Assembly (NCBI RefSeq): GCF_000466425.1
Contig: NZ_KE992171.1
Location: 2,176 to 66,175, forward strand
DNA from: Capnocytophaga sp. oral taxon 863 str. F0517
Lineage (GTDB): Bacteria > Bacteroidota > Bacteroidia > Flavobacteriales > Flavobacteriaceae
Reading direction: 5' to 3'
DNA: 64,000 nucleotides
This document shows, piece after piece, positions 51,485-60,165 of this stretch (position 1 is its first letter; each line of letters opens with the position of its first letter). Below the pieces are notes generated by a model. It searched no databases. It was given only the letters and a program-made list of their open reading frames with translations, and had not been told where the DNA came from. The translations under genes were made by a program, and so were the position numbers.

Positions 51485-52840
51485 CTACTGTATTTTTGAA
51501 TATTTAGGGGCAAATAGTATAAAAATAAACAATGGCATAAGGATATATGTACATTCAAATACATAAAAAAGTACATCTGTATTCATAATAGGCAGGAAGG
51601 CAAGAAGCATATACTGCTTGAGTATATCCTTTGAAAATAGAATTGCCCCAAGCCACAAAAGGAAAATACTTACTCCTAAGATACCTGTATCTACAAGGGT
51701 AGCTACAAAGTCATTATGTACATAATAAACGAAACCATCCATTATATATCTCTGGTAACCAGAGCCATTACCAATCCATATATTACTCTCCTTGATAGCT
51801 TGAAAGGCAGTTGTATATATTTGGTTACGAATAGGGTCTGAGAAATAAGCTGTATGAGTTGTCAGATATCCTACAATACCTATAGCCAAAAGACCTAATA
51901 AAACGAATAAGCTATATTTTATGGGTCTTGGAATTCTTTGCTCAAAGGAAAGATATACAAAAAAGGCCAATAGTATGAAGAATCCTATCATATTTACACG
52001 AGCCTGTATCATAAAGATAAAGCAAAAAAGTAGGATTGCATAGCAAATTATTTCAGCCGTAGAAATAATAGTTTTATTCTTCTTCCATAAAAGAATACCC
52101 AAGCCACCTATGAGAAGAACAATCCAAGAAATAAAACTAGGATGCTTAAACTTAGACCAGAATAATACCTCATAATAAGAAAAATATCCCTTGTCTAAGG
52201 TAAAAAAACTAAAAAAATGAATATTCTCAACTGCTTTTGTTGCAAAACTATAGAATACTATATTAGCTATTAGTAAAAGTAAAAAACCTTTGAAACAGAT
52301 ACCTATAAAGCTTATCTGTTGTCTTTGGCTTACTGAAAAGCCTAATAGTATAATAGGAATCAATAAAAAGAAAACAATACTCTCTTCTTCAAAAAGTATT
52401 CTTACTCCATAATCAAAATACTTTGCCCACGAAAGGGCTATGATTCGTATAATTATAAAGATGAAAAATAGAATAGAAATAGCTGTAGGCTTTATAATTT
52501 TTCGATGAATAATACCATATAGGGCACACAAAAAGAGAAATAAAATATCCAAACGGAAAGTAATCTTGTGCTTATAAGTCCATAAAAGAACAACTCCACA
52601 GCTTACAATAGTGATGGCATTCCTTAACCATTCACCTCTTTCAAACAAAGAAGAATGATTATGGTAGAGCCATAAAAGGATAAGAGTTATATCATAGCAG
52701 AAAATGCCATAAAATAATATATTTTTAGTGGTATCATTCCAGGTAGGTGTCGTCAATTGTAGGATAAAAAAGGTAATTACAAGAGGCAATAAAGCGAGGA
52801 GTAAAAACCATTCTTTCTGTAAAAAAGTCTTTATATTCAT
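51485..52840 (-). CDS. O-antigen ligase (WaaL)/Wzy-like polytopic protein
   Basis: 451 aa with about twelve hydrophobic helices. The large periplasmic loop carries GNGSGYQRY and YVHNDFVATLVDTGILGVSIFLL, a pattern typical of O-antigen ligases and polymerases. It probably joins or polymerises surface glycan chains in the periplasm. WaaL versus Wzy cannot be told here. AT-rich. Its start overlaps the GT14 stop by 4 bases. Confidence 0.7.
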   Translation of the reverse strand: MNIKTFLQKEWFLLLALLPLVITFFILQLTTPTWNDTTKNILFYGIFCYDITLILLWLYHNHSSLFERGEWLRNAITIVSCGVVLLWTYKHKITFRLDILFLFLCALYGIIHRKIIKPTAISILFFIFIIIRIIALSWAKYFDYGVRILFEEESIVFFLLIPIILLGFSVSQRQQISFIGICFKGFLLLLIANIVFYSFATKAVENIHFFSFFTLDKGYFSYYEVLFWSKFKHPSFISWIVLLIGGLGILLWKKNKTIISTAEIICYAILLFCFIFMIQARVNMIGFFILLAFFVYLSFEQRIPRPIKYSLFVLLGLLAIGIVGYLTTHTAYFSDPIRNQIYTTAFQAIKESNIWIGNGSGYQRYIMDGFVYYVHNDFVATLVDTGILGVSIFLLWLGAILFSKDILKQYMLLAFLPIMNTDVLFYVFECTYILMPLFIFILFAPKYSKIQ

Positions 52841-53775
52841 TTGTTTCTTTTATTGATATAATTATCTAAACTATCTAAAATTTCTCTATCTATTTCAGTA
52901 TCGAATTTTCTTGCAAAGAGTTTCTCTTTTTGGGAAAGAATCGTTTTTAGGTCTTCTGATAGGAAGATATTATTCCCTCTAAAATAATTCACGTAAGTGA
53001 TCTGTGGTTTGAGCTTGATTTGAGTGTCTGTTTGTTGTAGATTGATTAGGATGGAGTGGAAATAGATCTCATCAGGAGAGGAGGTATAGCGATAGTAATC
53101 TTCTAAAGAGGTACGGTGCTCTTTGATATAAGTGAGTACTTTATAGAAAGTTTTCTCTGAAAAAGCCCAAAACTGACTGCCGGCATATTGTTTTCTGAAA
53201 GGTGTGCTCCTGATAGGGAGTTTGCACAATAGCTTAAAGTGCTGCCAGGAGAGTCGTCCTTTGAGTAAGTGAAATAGCGTTCTTCCTTTTTGGAAAAGCG
53301 AACAATGTGAAAAAGGGGCATAACAGTTGCTATGGCCTCTCTCTTTAGAATGGAGTATGTGATAGTGCTCAAGCTTGTCCTTGACCATTTTAGTTTTCCA
53401 TTTTTGTTCTAAGGGTAGGAAATCTATAAAATCAGAGTCATTATATTGTTCTAAAAAAGTGTTTATCTCCTTTTGAGAGGTGATAGGGTAGTCCTGCCCA
53501 CTCATAAGGATAAAATAGCCTTTGGGTAGCGCCTTAGCAGCAGCTTCCATAAGGTTAATAGTAGCTCTGACGATAGAAAAATCACCCCAAACGCAATCCT
53601 CTCTCTGATCGATAAAAGAAACGGGTAGCCCTTGTAGGCATTCCTTAAAGGGAGTGATAGGACTTTTAGCATCTATATGGATATAGAAATGAGAAGTCTT
53701 ATCGTGAAGTGCTTTCACCATTCTATAGAGTTGGTTTGGGTTTTTATGAGCAAGGATTAAGTAGTTTTTTTGCAT
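52837..53775 (-). CDS. GT14 (core-2/I-branching type) glycosyltransferase
   Basis: 312 aa. Core-2/I-branching family marks: YLILAHKNPNQLYRMVKAL, FYIHIDAKSP, VWGDFSIVRATINLMEAA, GYFILMSGQDYPI and the late SPDEIYFHSILI. In bacteria this family adds beta-linked N-acetylhexosamine or xylose branches to surface glycans. No membrane helix. Overlaps the ligase gene downstream. Confidence 0.82.
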   Translation of the reverse strand: MQKNYLILAHKNPNQLYRMVKALHDKTSHFYIHIDAKSPITPFKECLQGLPVSFIDQREDCVWGDFSIVRATINLMEAAAKALPKGYFILMSGQDYPITSQKEINTFLEQYNDSDFIDFLPLEQKWKTKMVKDKLEHYHILHSKERGHSNCYAPFSHCSLFQKGRTLFHLLKGRLSWQHFKLLCKLPIRSTPFRKQYAGSQFWAFSEKTFYKVLTYIKEHRTSLEDYYRYTSSPDEIYFHSILINLQQTDTQIKLKPQITYVNYFRGNNIFLSEDLKTILSQKEKLFARKFDTEIDREILDSLDNYINKRNK

Positions 53776-53792
53776 AACATTATTGTTTCTAA

Positions 53793-55334
53793 CTATTTTA
53801 TTATGATAATACTATCCTCTGTAAGGGAATCAAAAGGGACATATTCACCTGTAAAAACTTTTAAAGTGTCAGAGGGAGGGGATAAGAAATTATAGGAACT
53901 ATTTAGGCTACTTTCTTTGATACCAAGCCATTGGGCAAAACCTTCGATAAAATGATAGCCTGATTTGTTAATATGAACTTCTTTATGTAAGGTATCATTA
54001 CTATTGATTATTACAAAAGGAACACGAAAGCTCGCTTTGGAAATACCATGAGCTAAGGAGGCTTTTGGAGAATTTCTATCCTTTGTCTCTAAGCCATGAT
54101 CTGAGAAATAGAGAAGAGAAAAAGGGTGGTTTTGAGTTTGTAAGGTCTGATAGATTTGTTCTAATAGCTTGTCAGTTTGCTCAATAGTTTGTATATAGGA
54201 GGATAAATTGGTATTATAATAGCTATAATGGAGAGGAGCTTCCAATCTATTTTCAAAAAGCTGGTGAGAACCTACTAAATGAAGTATGAATAAGCGAGGA
54301 CCAGTAGCAGGAAGAGATAAATATTCCTTGAAAGGTGCTAATAAACTGCTATCATATACTGGTTTAGATTCATAGTGACCCAATTTCATAAATTTTCTAT
54401 GGTCAGCCAAAGAAGCTAATCTAGCCATAGGAGTATCCCATTCTCCTACAAGACCTTGATTAGAAAGCCAAAAGGTTTCAAATCCAGCCTTTTTGGCTAA
54501 ACTGATGATATTATTTTCATATACAAAATCAGTTCCTTTCATTTGGATAAAAGTTCGTAGTAAAGAGGTTGTAGTATTGGCTGCGGTTGAAGTAAAACCT
54601 TCTAAAACAGTCCCCTTGACAGCTTTTAAAAAATTGGAATTCTCTACAGGAAACCCATAGAGAGACATATAATCACGGCGTACACTTTCTCCTATGACCA
54701 ATACATAGTCTTGATAACGAGGAGTAACTGTATCTATTTTCCAAGAAGGAGGGAGATCTATCCCAATACTTTCTCGAAGCTTATAATAGTCTGTAATATC
54801 CTTGTAGAGGGAATCATAAAAAGAAAAGATAAGTGTATGTGAATGTCGAAATTCGAATCCTTTTTTTTCATCCCATTTCCTAATGGGGCGCTCAATAGTC
54901 AGTATAATAGCAGTCACAGCTATTAGAGAGGTAATAAGGATAGATTTTTTGTTATAGGTATACCTTTTCTTTTTTCCTAAATAAAGTATATATCCTGCAA
55001 AAAATAAAACAGCTATTGAAAGTATATAGGCATAGAGAGGTAATGATTGGGTGAATTCTTTGGCTTCTTGAAAATTTGTTTCAAGAAAAGCACTGATCAT
55101 AGTAATAGTAGGATATCCAAACCATATAGTAGCAGGGAGCAATAGCGTACAAGTAAGGGTTATAAAGGAAAAACAAACAGCAAATAACCAATAATTGATA
55201 TATCTTAGTACGATAAAAATAAAGAAAGAGGCAATCATCCCACCCACAGTCTCTGAGGTACCTAAGAGGTAAGGAATACCTATTGTAAAGCATAAAAGTA
55301 GGATCTCGAAAAGGTATGTTTTTAGATTGTTCAT
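53793..55334 (-). CDS. Phosphoethanolamine transferase (EptA/CptA-like)
   Basis: 513 aa inner-membrane enzyme that moves phosphoethanolamine from phosphatidylethanolamine to lipid A or core sugar. Five membrane helices in the first 150 residues, then a periplasmic sulfatase-fold domain: GESVRRDY (zinc-binding E216), the nucleophile threonine within TTTS at 254-257, and SDHG at about 421. Such transferases raise resistance to cationic peptides. It is the middle gene of the minus-strand glycan operon. Confidence 0.87.
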   Translation of the reverse strand: MNNLKTYLFEILLLCFTIGIPYLLGTSETVGGMIASFFIFIVLRYINYWLFAVCFSFITLTCTLLLPATIWFGYPTITMISAFLETNFQEAKEFTQSLPLYAYILSIAVLFFAGYILYLGKKKRYTYNKKSILITSLIAVTAIILTIERPIRKWDEKKGFEFRHSHTLIFSFYDSLYKDITDYYKLRESIGIDLPPSWKIDTVTPRYQDYVLVIGESVRRDYMSLYGFPVENSNFLKAVKGTVLEGFTSTAANTTTSLLRTFIQMKGTDFVYENNIISLAKKAGFETFWLSNQGLVGEWDTPMARLASLADHRKFMKLGHYESKPVYDSSLLAPFKEYLSLPATGPRLFILHLVGSHQLFENRLEAPLHYSYYNTNLSSYIQTIEQTDKLLEQIYQTLQTQNHPFSLLYFSDHGLETKDRNSPKASLAHGISKASFRVPFVIINSNDTLHKEVHINKSGYHFIEGFAQWLGIKESSLNSSYNFLSPPSDTLKVFTGEYVPFDSLTEDSIIIIK

Positions 55335-55344
55335 AAATAATATT

Positions 55345-56283
55345 TTAATTGGATAAGTTAAAATATTTCTCTAAAACCAAAAGACTGCATAGGTCTTCGG
55401 TGACAGGATTCCAAAAGGGAGCAGTATGAGCTTGAGCATTTTGGATAATTTCTTGACATTCTTTGGGGTGGCTGATATAGTAGCTTAGTTGTGTTTCAAG
55501 GTCGGAATAGTCGTCCTTGATCTCTATATAATGTATACCTCCTTGCAAGCTGCCTTCCATAAACCAAGTCTCTACGGTAGGTCTGGGCATGACAGCTATG
55601 GAGTTGGAGGACATAATCCACTTGAGGTTGGTAGCCACGTCATTTCCTTGTAGACTAAGGATAAATTTATAATCCAAGTGCTCTTCTAATTTAGTTTTAG
55701 GTTTCTCCCATTCAGGCTTTCCAATGCCATTTTTACTAACACTCCCTAAGTTACATAAGGGATGAGAAAAATATAGGTCATAGAAGTCATATCTATTTTG
55801 CTGATAGAGAGCTCCTCGACCTATGAGCATATCTTTTTTTTCACTAAAAGGTTTATCTTGGTTGACACGTATAAAATGTCTAACCTTATCCAGCTTTAGG
55901 AGGACGGAATTTTGATTGTTTTCAGTAATAGGGCGACTCTTTACAATACTTGGGGTATTGGGTACATGGATCACATCTCCAAATATGAAATCTATAAACT
56001 CATTTTCTGGGAAGTATCGGGTATATTCGTAAGTATCGAAGTAATAGGCCTTGGGGCTTTTAGGATTTTTGAGTTCTTTAAGCTGATGTAGACCGCTATT
56101 AGGTGTTTTTTTATCGAGCTTACAATAATAATCGACACGTTTTTGTATTTGTTCGAGAGTCTTAGTGTCTATTTTTTGCTTGAGAGTGTCAATGGCGTTC
56201 TTATAATCTCCTTTTTTACCTAAAAATAGGCGAAGATAGCTTTGTATGTAATAAAAGATTTTTATTTGTTTGGTAATATTCAT
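55345..56283 (-). CDS. GT90 (CAP10/LpsA-like) glycosyltransferase
   Basis: 312 aa. Family marks of the CAP10 group: the C-terminal LSLQGNDVATNLKWIMSSNS and MPRPTVETWFMEG segments, and HYIEIKDDYSDLETQLSYY. This family transfers glucose or xylose to LPS or capsule sugars. No membrane helix. It begins 4 bases inside the deacetylase stop, so it is translationally coupled. Confidence 0.78.
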   Translation of the reverse strand: MNITKQIKIFYYIQSYLRLFLGKKGDYKNAIDTLKQKIDTKTLEQIQKRVDYYCKLDKKTPNSGLHQLKELKNPKSPKAYYFDTYEYTRYFPENEFIDFIFGDVIHVPNTPSIVKSRPITENNQNSVLLKLDKVRHFIRVNQDKPFSEKKDMLIGRGALYQQNRYDFYDLYFSHPLCNLGSVSKNGIGKPEWEKPKTKLEEHLDYKFILSLQGNDVATNLKWIMSSNSIAVMPRPTVETWFMEGSLQGGIHYIEIKDDYSDLETQLSYYISHPKECQEIIQNAQAHTAPFWNPVTEDLCSLLVLEKYFNLSN

Positions 56284-57044
56284 TTCTCTATCAATTTTTT
56301 ATAACGCTCTACTTTCCAATTTTTCTCTTTAGCAAAGCCAAGGAGCTTATCAAAACGAGTGATCATAGCTTCTCCGGTATTGCGCATGACGTAGGAAGGG
56401 AAGTTAAATTCCCTCTGATGTAAGTTGATAAACTCCCATGGGTGGAAGTAGAGGGCGGCATAGCCTAAGCTCCTAATGGTACGAACCAATAGGTACTTGT
56501 AATACCATAAGGGGAAGTTATGGAAGGAAAGCCAAAAGAGCGGAATACGCCAGGGGCTTACAGCGGCAGGTATTTGCCAAAGGTCACCCTCTCGGAAAAG
56601 GGCTCTGGGTACCTGTAGCTTATTATACCTACCGGGCAGGAAGGTGGGATTGACAGAGGAGTTGTAGCTATAGCCTGCTTGGCTAACATCGGTGGCGCTT
56701 ACCTCCAGCATACGTGGCATACGGAGTCCCTCAATGCTTACACCAAACTGAGATTCCAAGGCCTCCTTAGAAGAACGCAGGTGCTCTATGGCAAAGTCGG
56801 AGTGGTAATAGGTATGTGAAGCCAATTCGTGGCCTTCGCTCAAAAGTCGCAGGATAAGGTCAGAGGCATTTTGAGCAAAAACGACGGTAGAGAAAAAGGT
56901 AGCCTTGGCCTCGTGCTTTTGGAGTAAGTCCAAGATAGCAGTAAGCCCCTCTCGAGAGATGGACATCTGTCGCTCAAAAGGAATATCAAAGCCGTATTCC
57001 TTAGGCATATCGAACTCTTCTATGTCAAAACTTAAATAAATCAT
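56280..57044 (-). CDS. Polysaccharide deacetylase (NodB-homology) protein
   Basis: 254 aa. NodB domain with the metal motif: LSFDIEEFDMP near the N-terminus and SHTYYHSDFA (about 77-86). The usual RxPxG-type motif appears as LRMPRMLE. No signal peptide, so it probably acts on a cytoplasmic lipid-linked sugar precursor rather than on exported polymer. Lies between GT2 and GT90 genes. Confidence 0.8.
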   Translation of the reverse strand: MIYLSFDIEEFDMPKEYGFDIPFERQMSISREGLTAILDLLQKHEAKATFFSTVVFAQNASDLILRLLSEGHELASHTYYHSDFAIEHLRSSKEALESQFGVSIEGLRMPRMLEVSATDVSQAGYSYNSSVNPTFLPGRYNKLQVPRALFREGDLWQIPAAVSPWRIPLFWLSFHNFPLWYYKYLLVRTIRSLGYAALYFHPWEFINLHQREFNFPSYVMRNTGEAMITRFDKLLGFAKEKNWKVERYKKLIEK

Positions 57045-57067
57045 AGGTTAGCTTGTTTTTCAAAAGG

Positions 57068-57994
57068 TTACAAATGAGCTTCCTGAATGATATAGGCAGG
57101 TCTTTCCTTGGTTTGGGTGAATATTTTTCCGATATATACCCCGATGATGCCTAAGATAATCAACTGTAAACCTCCAAAAAAGACAATAGTCATGATAAGG
57201 GAAGCCCATCCTGATATTTCCGAGCCATTGAGGAAGGAGTAGATCACATAGGGGATGTACAGTACCGAGAGCAAGGAAAAGAAAAAGCCTAAGAAGACCG
57301 CAAAATAGAGGGGTTTTACACTGAAAGAGGTAACTCCACTGAGGGCAAGTTGGAACATTTTCTTAATCGTGTATTTGGTCTCTCCCGAATGGCGTGCTTG
57401 CGCGGTATAGGGTATATACACTTGATTGAAACCTACCCAAGGAACCATACCGCGGAGAAAGGGTTCGTTTTCTTTCATCTGACGGATGACCTCCACTACG
57501 GATTGGTCAAGTAGGCGGAAGTCGGCCGAGCCTTCTTTGATTTCAATATCAGAAAGTAGGTTTAGCAGTTTGTAAAACTGCTGGGAACTCTTGCGTTTTT
57601 TCTTAGATATATCCGAGGGATAGGTGCGTAGGGTAGCCACTACTTGGGCTCCTTCTTCCCACTTGCGGATGAGGGAGGGAATTAGCGCTGGGGGGTGTTG
57701 CAAGTCGGCATCCATGGAGATGACCGCAGGGGCAAAAGCATGATCTAAGCCTGCTTTTACAGCGAGTTGGTGGCCAAAATTGCGGGAGAAGGAAAGATAC
57801 TTCACCCGTCCGTCTTCCTTGGCCAATTGCTCAAGAGCAAGCAAGGAACTATCTTGACTGCCGTCATTTACAAAAAGTAAGTGGAACTGATAGTCGGGAA
57901 GTTCAGTGGCGAAGACCTCCTTGATGGCCTGATATAGCGGACGGATATTCTCACTCTCGTTATAGCAGGGTACGACGATATCTATCTTTTTCAT
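57068..57994 (-). CDS. Family 2 glycosyltransferase with two C-terminal membrane helices (GtrB/Dpm1-like)
   Basis: 308 aa. KIDIVVPCYNESENIRPLY start, FVNDGSQDSSLLALEQ, then DADLQHPPALIPSL with the active-site aspartates. Two helices at about 225-250 and 262-290 anchor it. This type makes undecaprenyl- or dolichyl-phosphate sugar donors for GT-C enzymes. It overlaps the GT87-like gene by 4 bases, a natural donor-user pair. Confidence 0.85.
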   Translation of the reverse strand: MKKIDIVVPCYNESENIRPLYQAIKEVFATELPDYQFHLLFVNDGSQDSSLLALEQLAKEDGRVKYLSFSRNFGHQLAVKAGLDHAFAPAVISMDADLQHPPALIPSLIRKWEEGAQVVATLRTYPSDISKKKRKSSQQFYKLLNLLSDIEIKEGSADFRLLDQSVVEVIRQMKENEPFLRGMVPWVGFNQVYIPYTAQARHSGETKYTIKKMFQLALSGVTSFSVKPLYFAVFLGFFFSLLSVLYIPYVIYSFLNGSEISGWASLIMTIVFFGGLQLIILGIIGVYIGKIFTQTKERPAYIIQEAHL

Positions 57995-59160
57995 GAGGCA
58001 ACTTCTTTAGGGTTAGTCTCTTGTTTTCCATAATCCAAGCGACACATTTCCCAAATAAGGGTCAGCCATATCAGGGCTACTGGGACAGCCCTAAGGGAAT
58101 AGCGAATGATATAGGGTTCCTTCAGCGGCTTGAATAGGTCGGTAGGGGAAAGTGAGGCTAAGAAACCTAAAATTAGCAGCGTGATTTTCAGGGCTTTATT
58201 TTCGTTAGGAGAAGCCATAAACCATAGGCCAATGCCTACATAGGCAATGATATAGGTGCTATTCTCGGTTCCGGTACTGAATAGGCATAAGAACATGCTC
58301 ACCGAAGCTAAGAACATGAGCCGAAAGCGTAGGTGCTGGTATTGTCCTATTCGCAAGTAAGGGAGGGCAAAGAGGACTAAGGCAATGGAGATGACTATTA
58401 AGTTGTTATTGAACAAGCCTGTACGTTGCAGAAATCCTAAGAGAGAGAGGTTCTGGAGGTTATAGTGAGAGGTATCCATATTCTCTCCATTCTTTTCAGA
58501 TAGAGAGACGTACCAATCATGATATTGGGAAAGCACATATTCAGGGGAGGAATATAGCATAGGCAAGCAAAAGAGCAAGGCTGCCCATAATAGACCTGAC
58601 CATACAAAGCGTCCTTTGTCCTTGGCAAAGAAAAAGAAGGCCAAGCCGACAATTCCATAGAGCTTGGTCAAGGTGCCTATTACAATAAAAAGGGTTGCCC
58701 AGTGACTTTTCCCTTTTTCTACAAAAACAAAAGCCGCTACCAAAAGGGCGATGACACTGATGTTGAACTGTTGCATAGCCGCTGCTGTATACATATCATG
58801 GGCAGCTATCAGTAATATTCCTATAATGGATCCCTTGGACAGAGGCAATTGACGGATAGCCCAGTAAAGGAATGCCGCATTGGCCAAAATCCATAAGGTA
58901 CATCCCAAAGAGGAGGGCAAAAGGGCAAAAGGAGCTATAATGGCGCTAAAGAATACCCCATAATGATTCATATCCCCATATTCTTCAGGATAGGGGATAA
59001 AGAGGGGGAGCTGCTTGAGGGTATGATTGAACACGCCCTCGAAGATAAGGTAATTGTTGAACCTACCTCGAATGACCACATTTTGCAAGATGGTAGCCAG
59101 TGCCAATCCTACCCAAAGGATAGCCGTAAAGCGCTCATTATAAAATAGTCTCTTTAGCAT
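57991..59160 (-). CDS. GT87-like (DUF2029) polytopic glycosyltransferase
   Basis: 389 aa with about ten hydrophobic helices. The DMNHYGVFFSAIIAPFALLP segment (about 65-85, with a conserved aspartate on the outer loop) and the NISVIALLVAAFVF helix match DUF2029. Enzymes of this GT-C type use polyprenyl-phosphate sugar donors on the periplasmic face. The downstream GtrB-like gene would supply the donor. Confidence 0.75.
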   Translation of the reverse strand: MLKRLFYNERFTAILWVGLALATILQNVVIRGRFNNYLIFEGVFNHTLKQLPLFIPYPEEYGDMNHYGVFFSAIIAPFALLPSSLGCTLWILANAAFLYWAIRQLPLSKGSIIGILLIAAHDMYTAAAMQQFNISVIALLVAAFVFVEKGKSHWATLFIVIGTLTKLYGIVGLAFFFFAKDKGRFVWSGLLWAALLFCLPMLYSSPEYVLSQYHDWYVSLSEKNGENMDTSHYNLQNLSLLGFLQRTGLFNNNLIVISIALVLFALPYLRIGQYQHLRFRLMFLASVSMFLCLFSTGTENSTYIIAYVGIGLWFMASPNENKALKITLLILGFLASLSPTDLFKPLKEPYIIRYSLRAVPVALIWLTLIWEMCRLDYGKQETNPKEVAS

Positions 59161-59175
59161 AGGAACAAGCTTAAG

Positions 59176-60090
59176 TTATACTTTCTTTCTCTTAAAGAAC
59201 AGTAAAAACACCCCAGCCAAGATAAAGGGGATACTCAGCCACTGTCCGGTGGAGAGCAGGCCTAAAGTTTTTTCTATCCCTCCCTGGCTGTCCTTGACGT
59301 ATTCTGCCAAGAAGCGGATAGTCCAAAGGGCGATTAGGAATACACCAAAGATAAAATAGGGTTGGTCTTTCTTATTTGTTTTCCAATAAAGGTAGTAGAG
59401 CAACCAAAAGAGAAAAAAGTAAGCGACAGCCTCATAGAGTTGGACTGGGTGGCGATAGGGTATTTGGTTATAGATCTCTGCAAACTGTAGATTGTGGGCG
59501 ATGAGCTCGAAGGCATCTTTGGGGGTAGTGGCTCCGGTGAGCTGCATGGCCTCATGAGCGTTGAAGTCGCCTGATTGTAAGAATTTTACGGCAAAGGGAA
59601 AAGAGGAGTCAACGACCTTTCCTACGATCTCGGAGTTCATAAAGTTACCAAAACGAACAAACATCCCGCCTATGGTAATAGGAATCACGATTCGGTCAAG
59701 CACCCAGGAGAGTTTCATATCGGGATACTTACGGATATAGAGGAACATCGCGATGATGATTCCTACCGCAGCTCCATGGCTGGCCAGTCCTGCAAATCCA
59801 GTTACCTCAAAGGTAGGAGAGAAGCGGAAAGGAAGAATGATCTCCAGTGGATGTTGCTTGAAATAGTCCCAATCGTAGAAAAATACATGTCCCAAACGCG
59901 CTCCTAAAAGGGTCGCAAGCGCTACATAAATCACCAAAGCATCCAGCTTGTCAAGGCTTTTTCCTTCGGCTAAGAAGATCTTTTTCATGAGGTAAAAACC
60001 TAAGGAAAAGGCAATTACAAACATGAGGCTATAGTAACGTATCTGAATAATATGCAGGTCAAGCAATACCTGATCGGGATTCCAGTTCAT
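59176..60090 (-). CDS. lgt: Phosphatidylglycerol--prolipoprotein diacylglyceryl transferase
   Basis: First enzyme of lipoprotein maturation, in the inner membrane. 304 aa with about seven helices. The Lgt signature is visible as GGMFVRFGNFMNSEIVG (about 152-168), with the preceding TFEVTGFAGLASHGAAVG region and the later HPVQLYEA. It begins the minus-strand operon that continues, 15 bases on, with the glycan genes. Confidence 0.95.
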   Translation of the reverse strand: MNWNPDQVLLDLHIIQIRYYSLMFVIAFSLGFYLMKKIFLAEGKSLDKLDALVIYVALATLLGARLGHVFFYDWDYFKQHPLEIILPFRFSPTFEVTGFAGLASHGAAVGIIIAMFLYIRKYPDMKLSWVLDRIVIPITIGGMFVRFGNFMNSEIVGKVVDSSFPFAVKFLQSGDFNAHEAMQLTGATTPKDAFELIAHNLQFAEIYNQIPYRHPVQLYEAVAYFFLFWLLYYLYWKTNKKDQPYFIFGVFLIALWTIRFLAEYVKDSQGGIEKTLGLLSTGQWLSIPFILAGVFLLFFKRKKV

Positions 60091-60110
60091 GAGGGTTATT
60101 TTATAAGGGA

Positions 60111-60118
60111 CAAAAGTA
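60111..60118 (-). promoter_or_regulatory. -7 promoter box of lgt and the glycan operon
   Basis: Reads TACTTTTG on the minus strand, 21 bases before the lgt ATG, in the only sizeable gap of the run. Confidence 0.55.
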
Positions 60119-60123
60119 CGAAT

Positions 60124-60165
60124 TTTAAATGTTAATTGTCAAGGGTTAATTGTTAATTGTTAATC
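60124..60165. repeat. Intergenic word repeat (TTAATTGTTAATTGTTAATC type)
   Basis: TTAATTGTCAAGGG followed by three TTAATTG/TTAATC words between lgt and the EEP-family gene. Confidence 0.65.
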
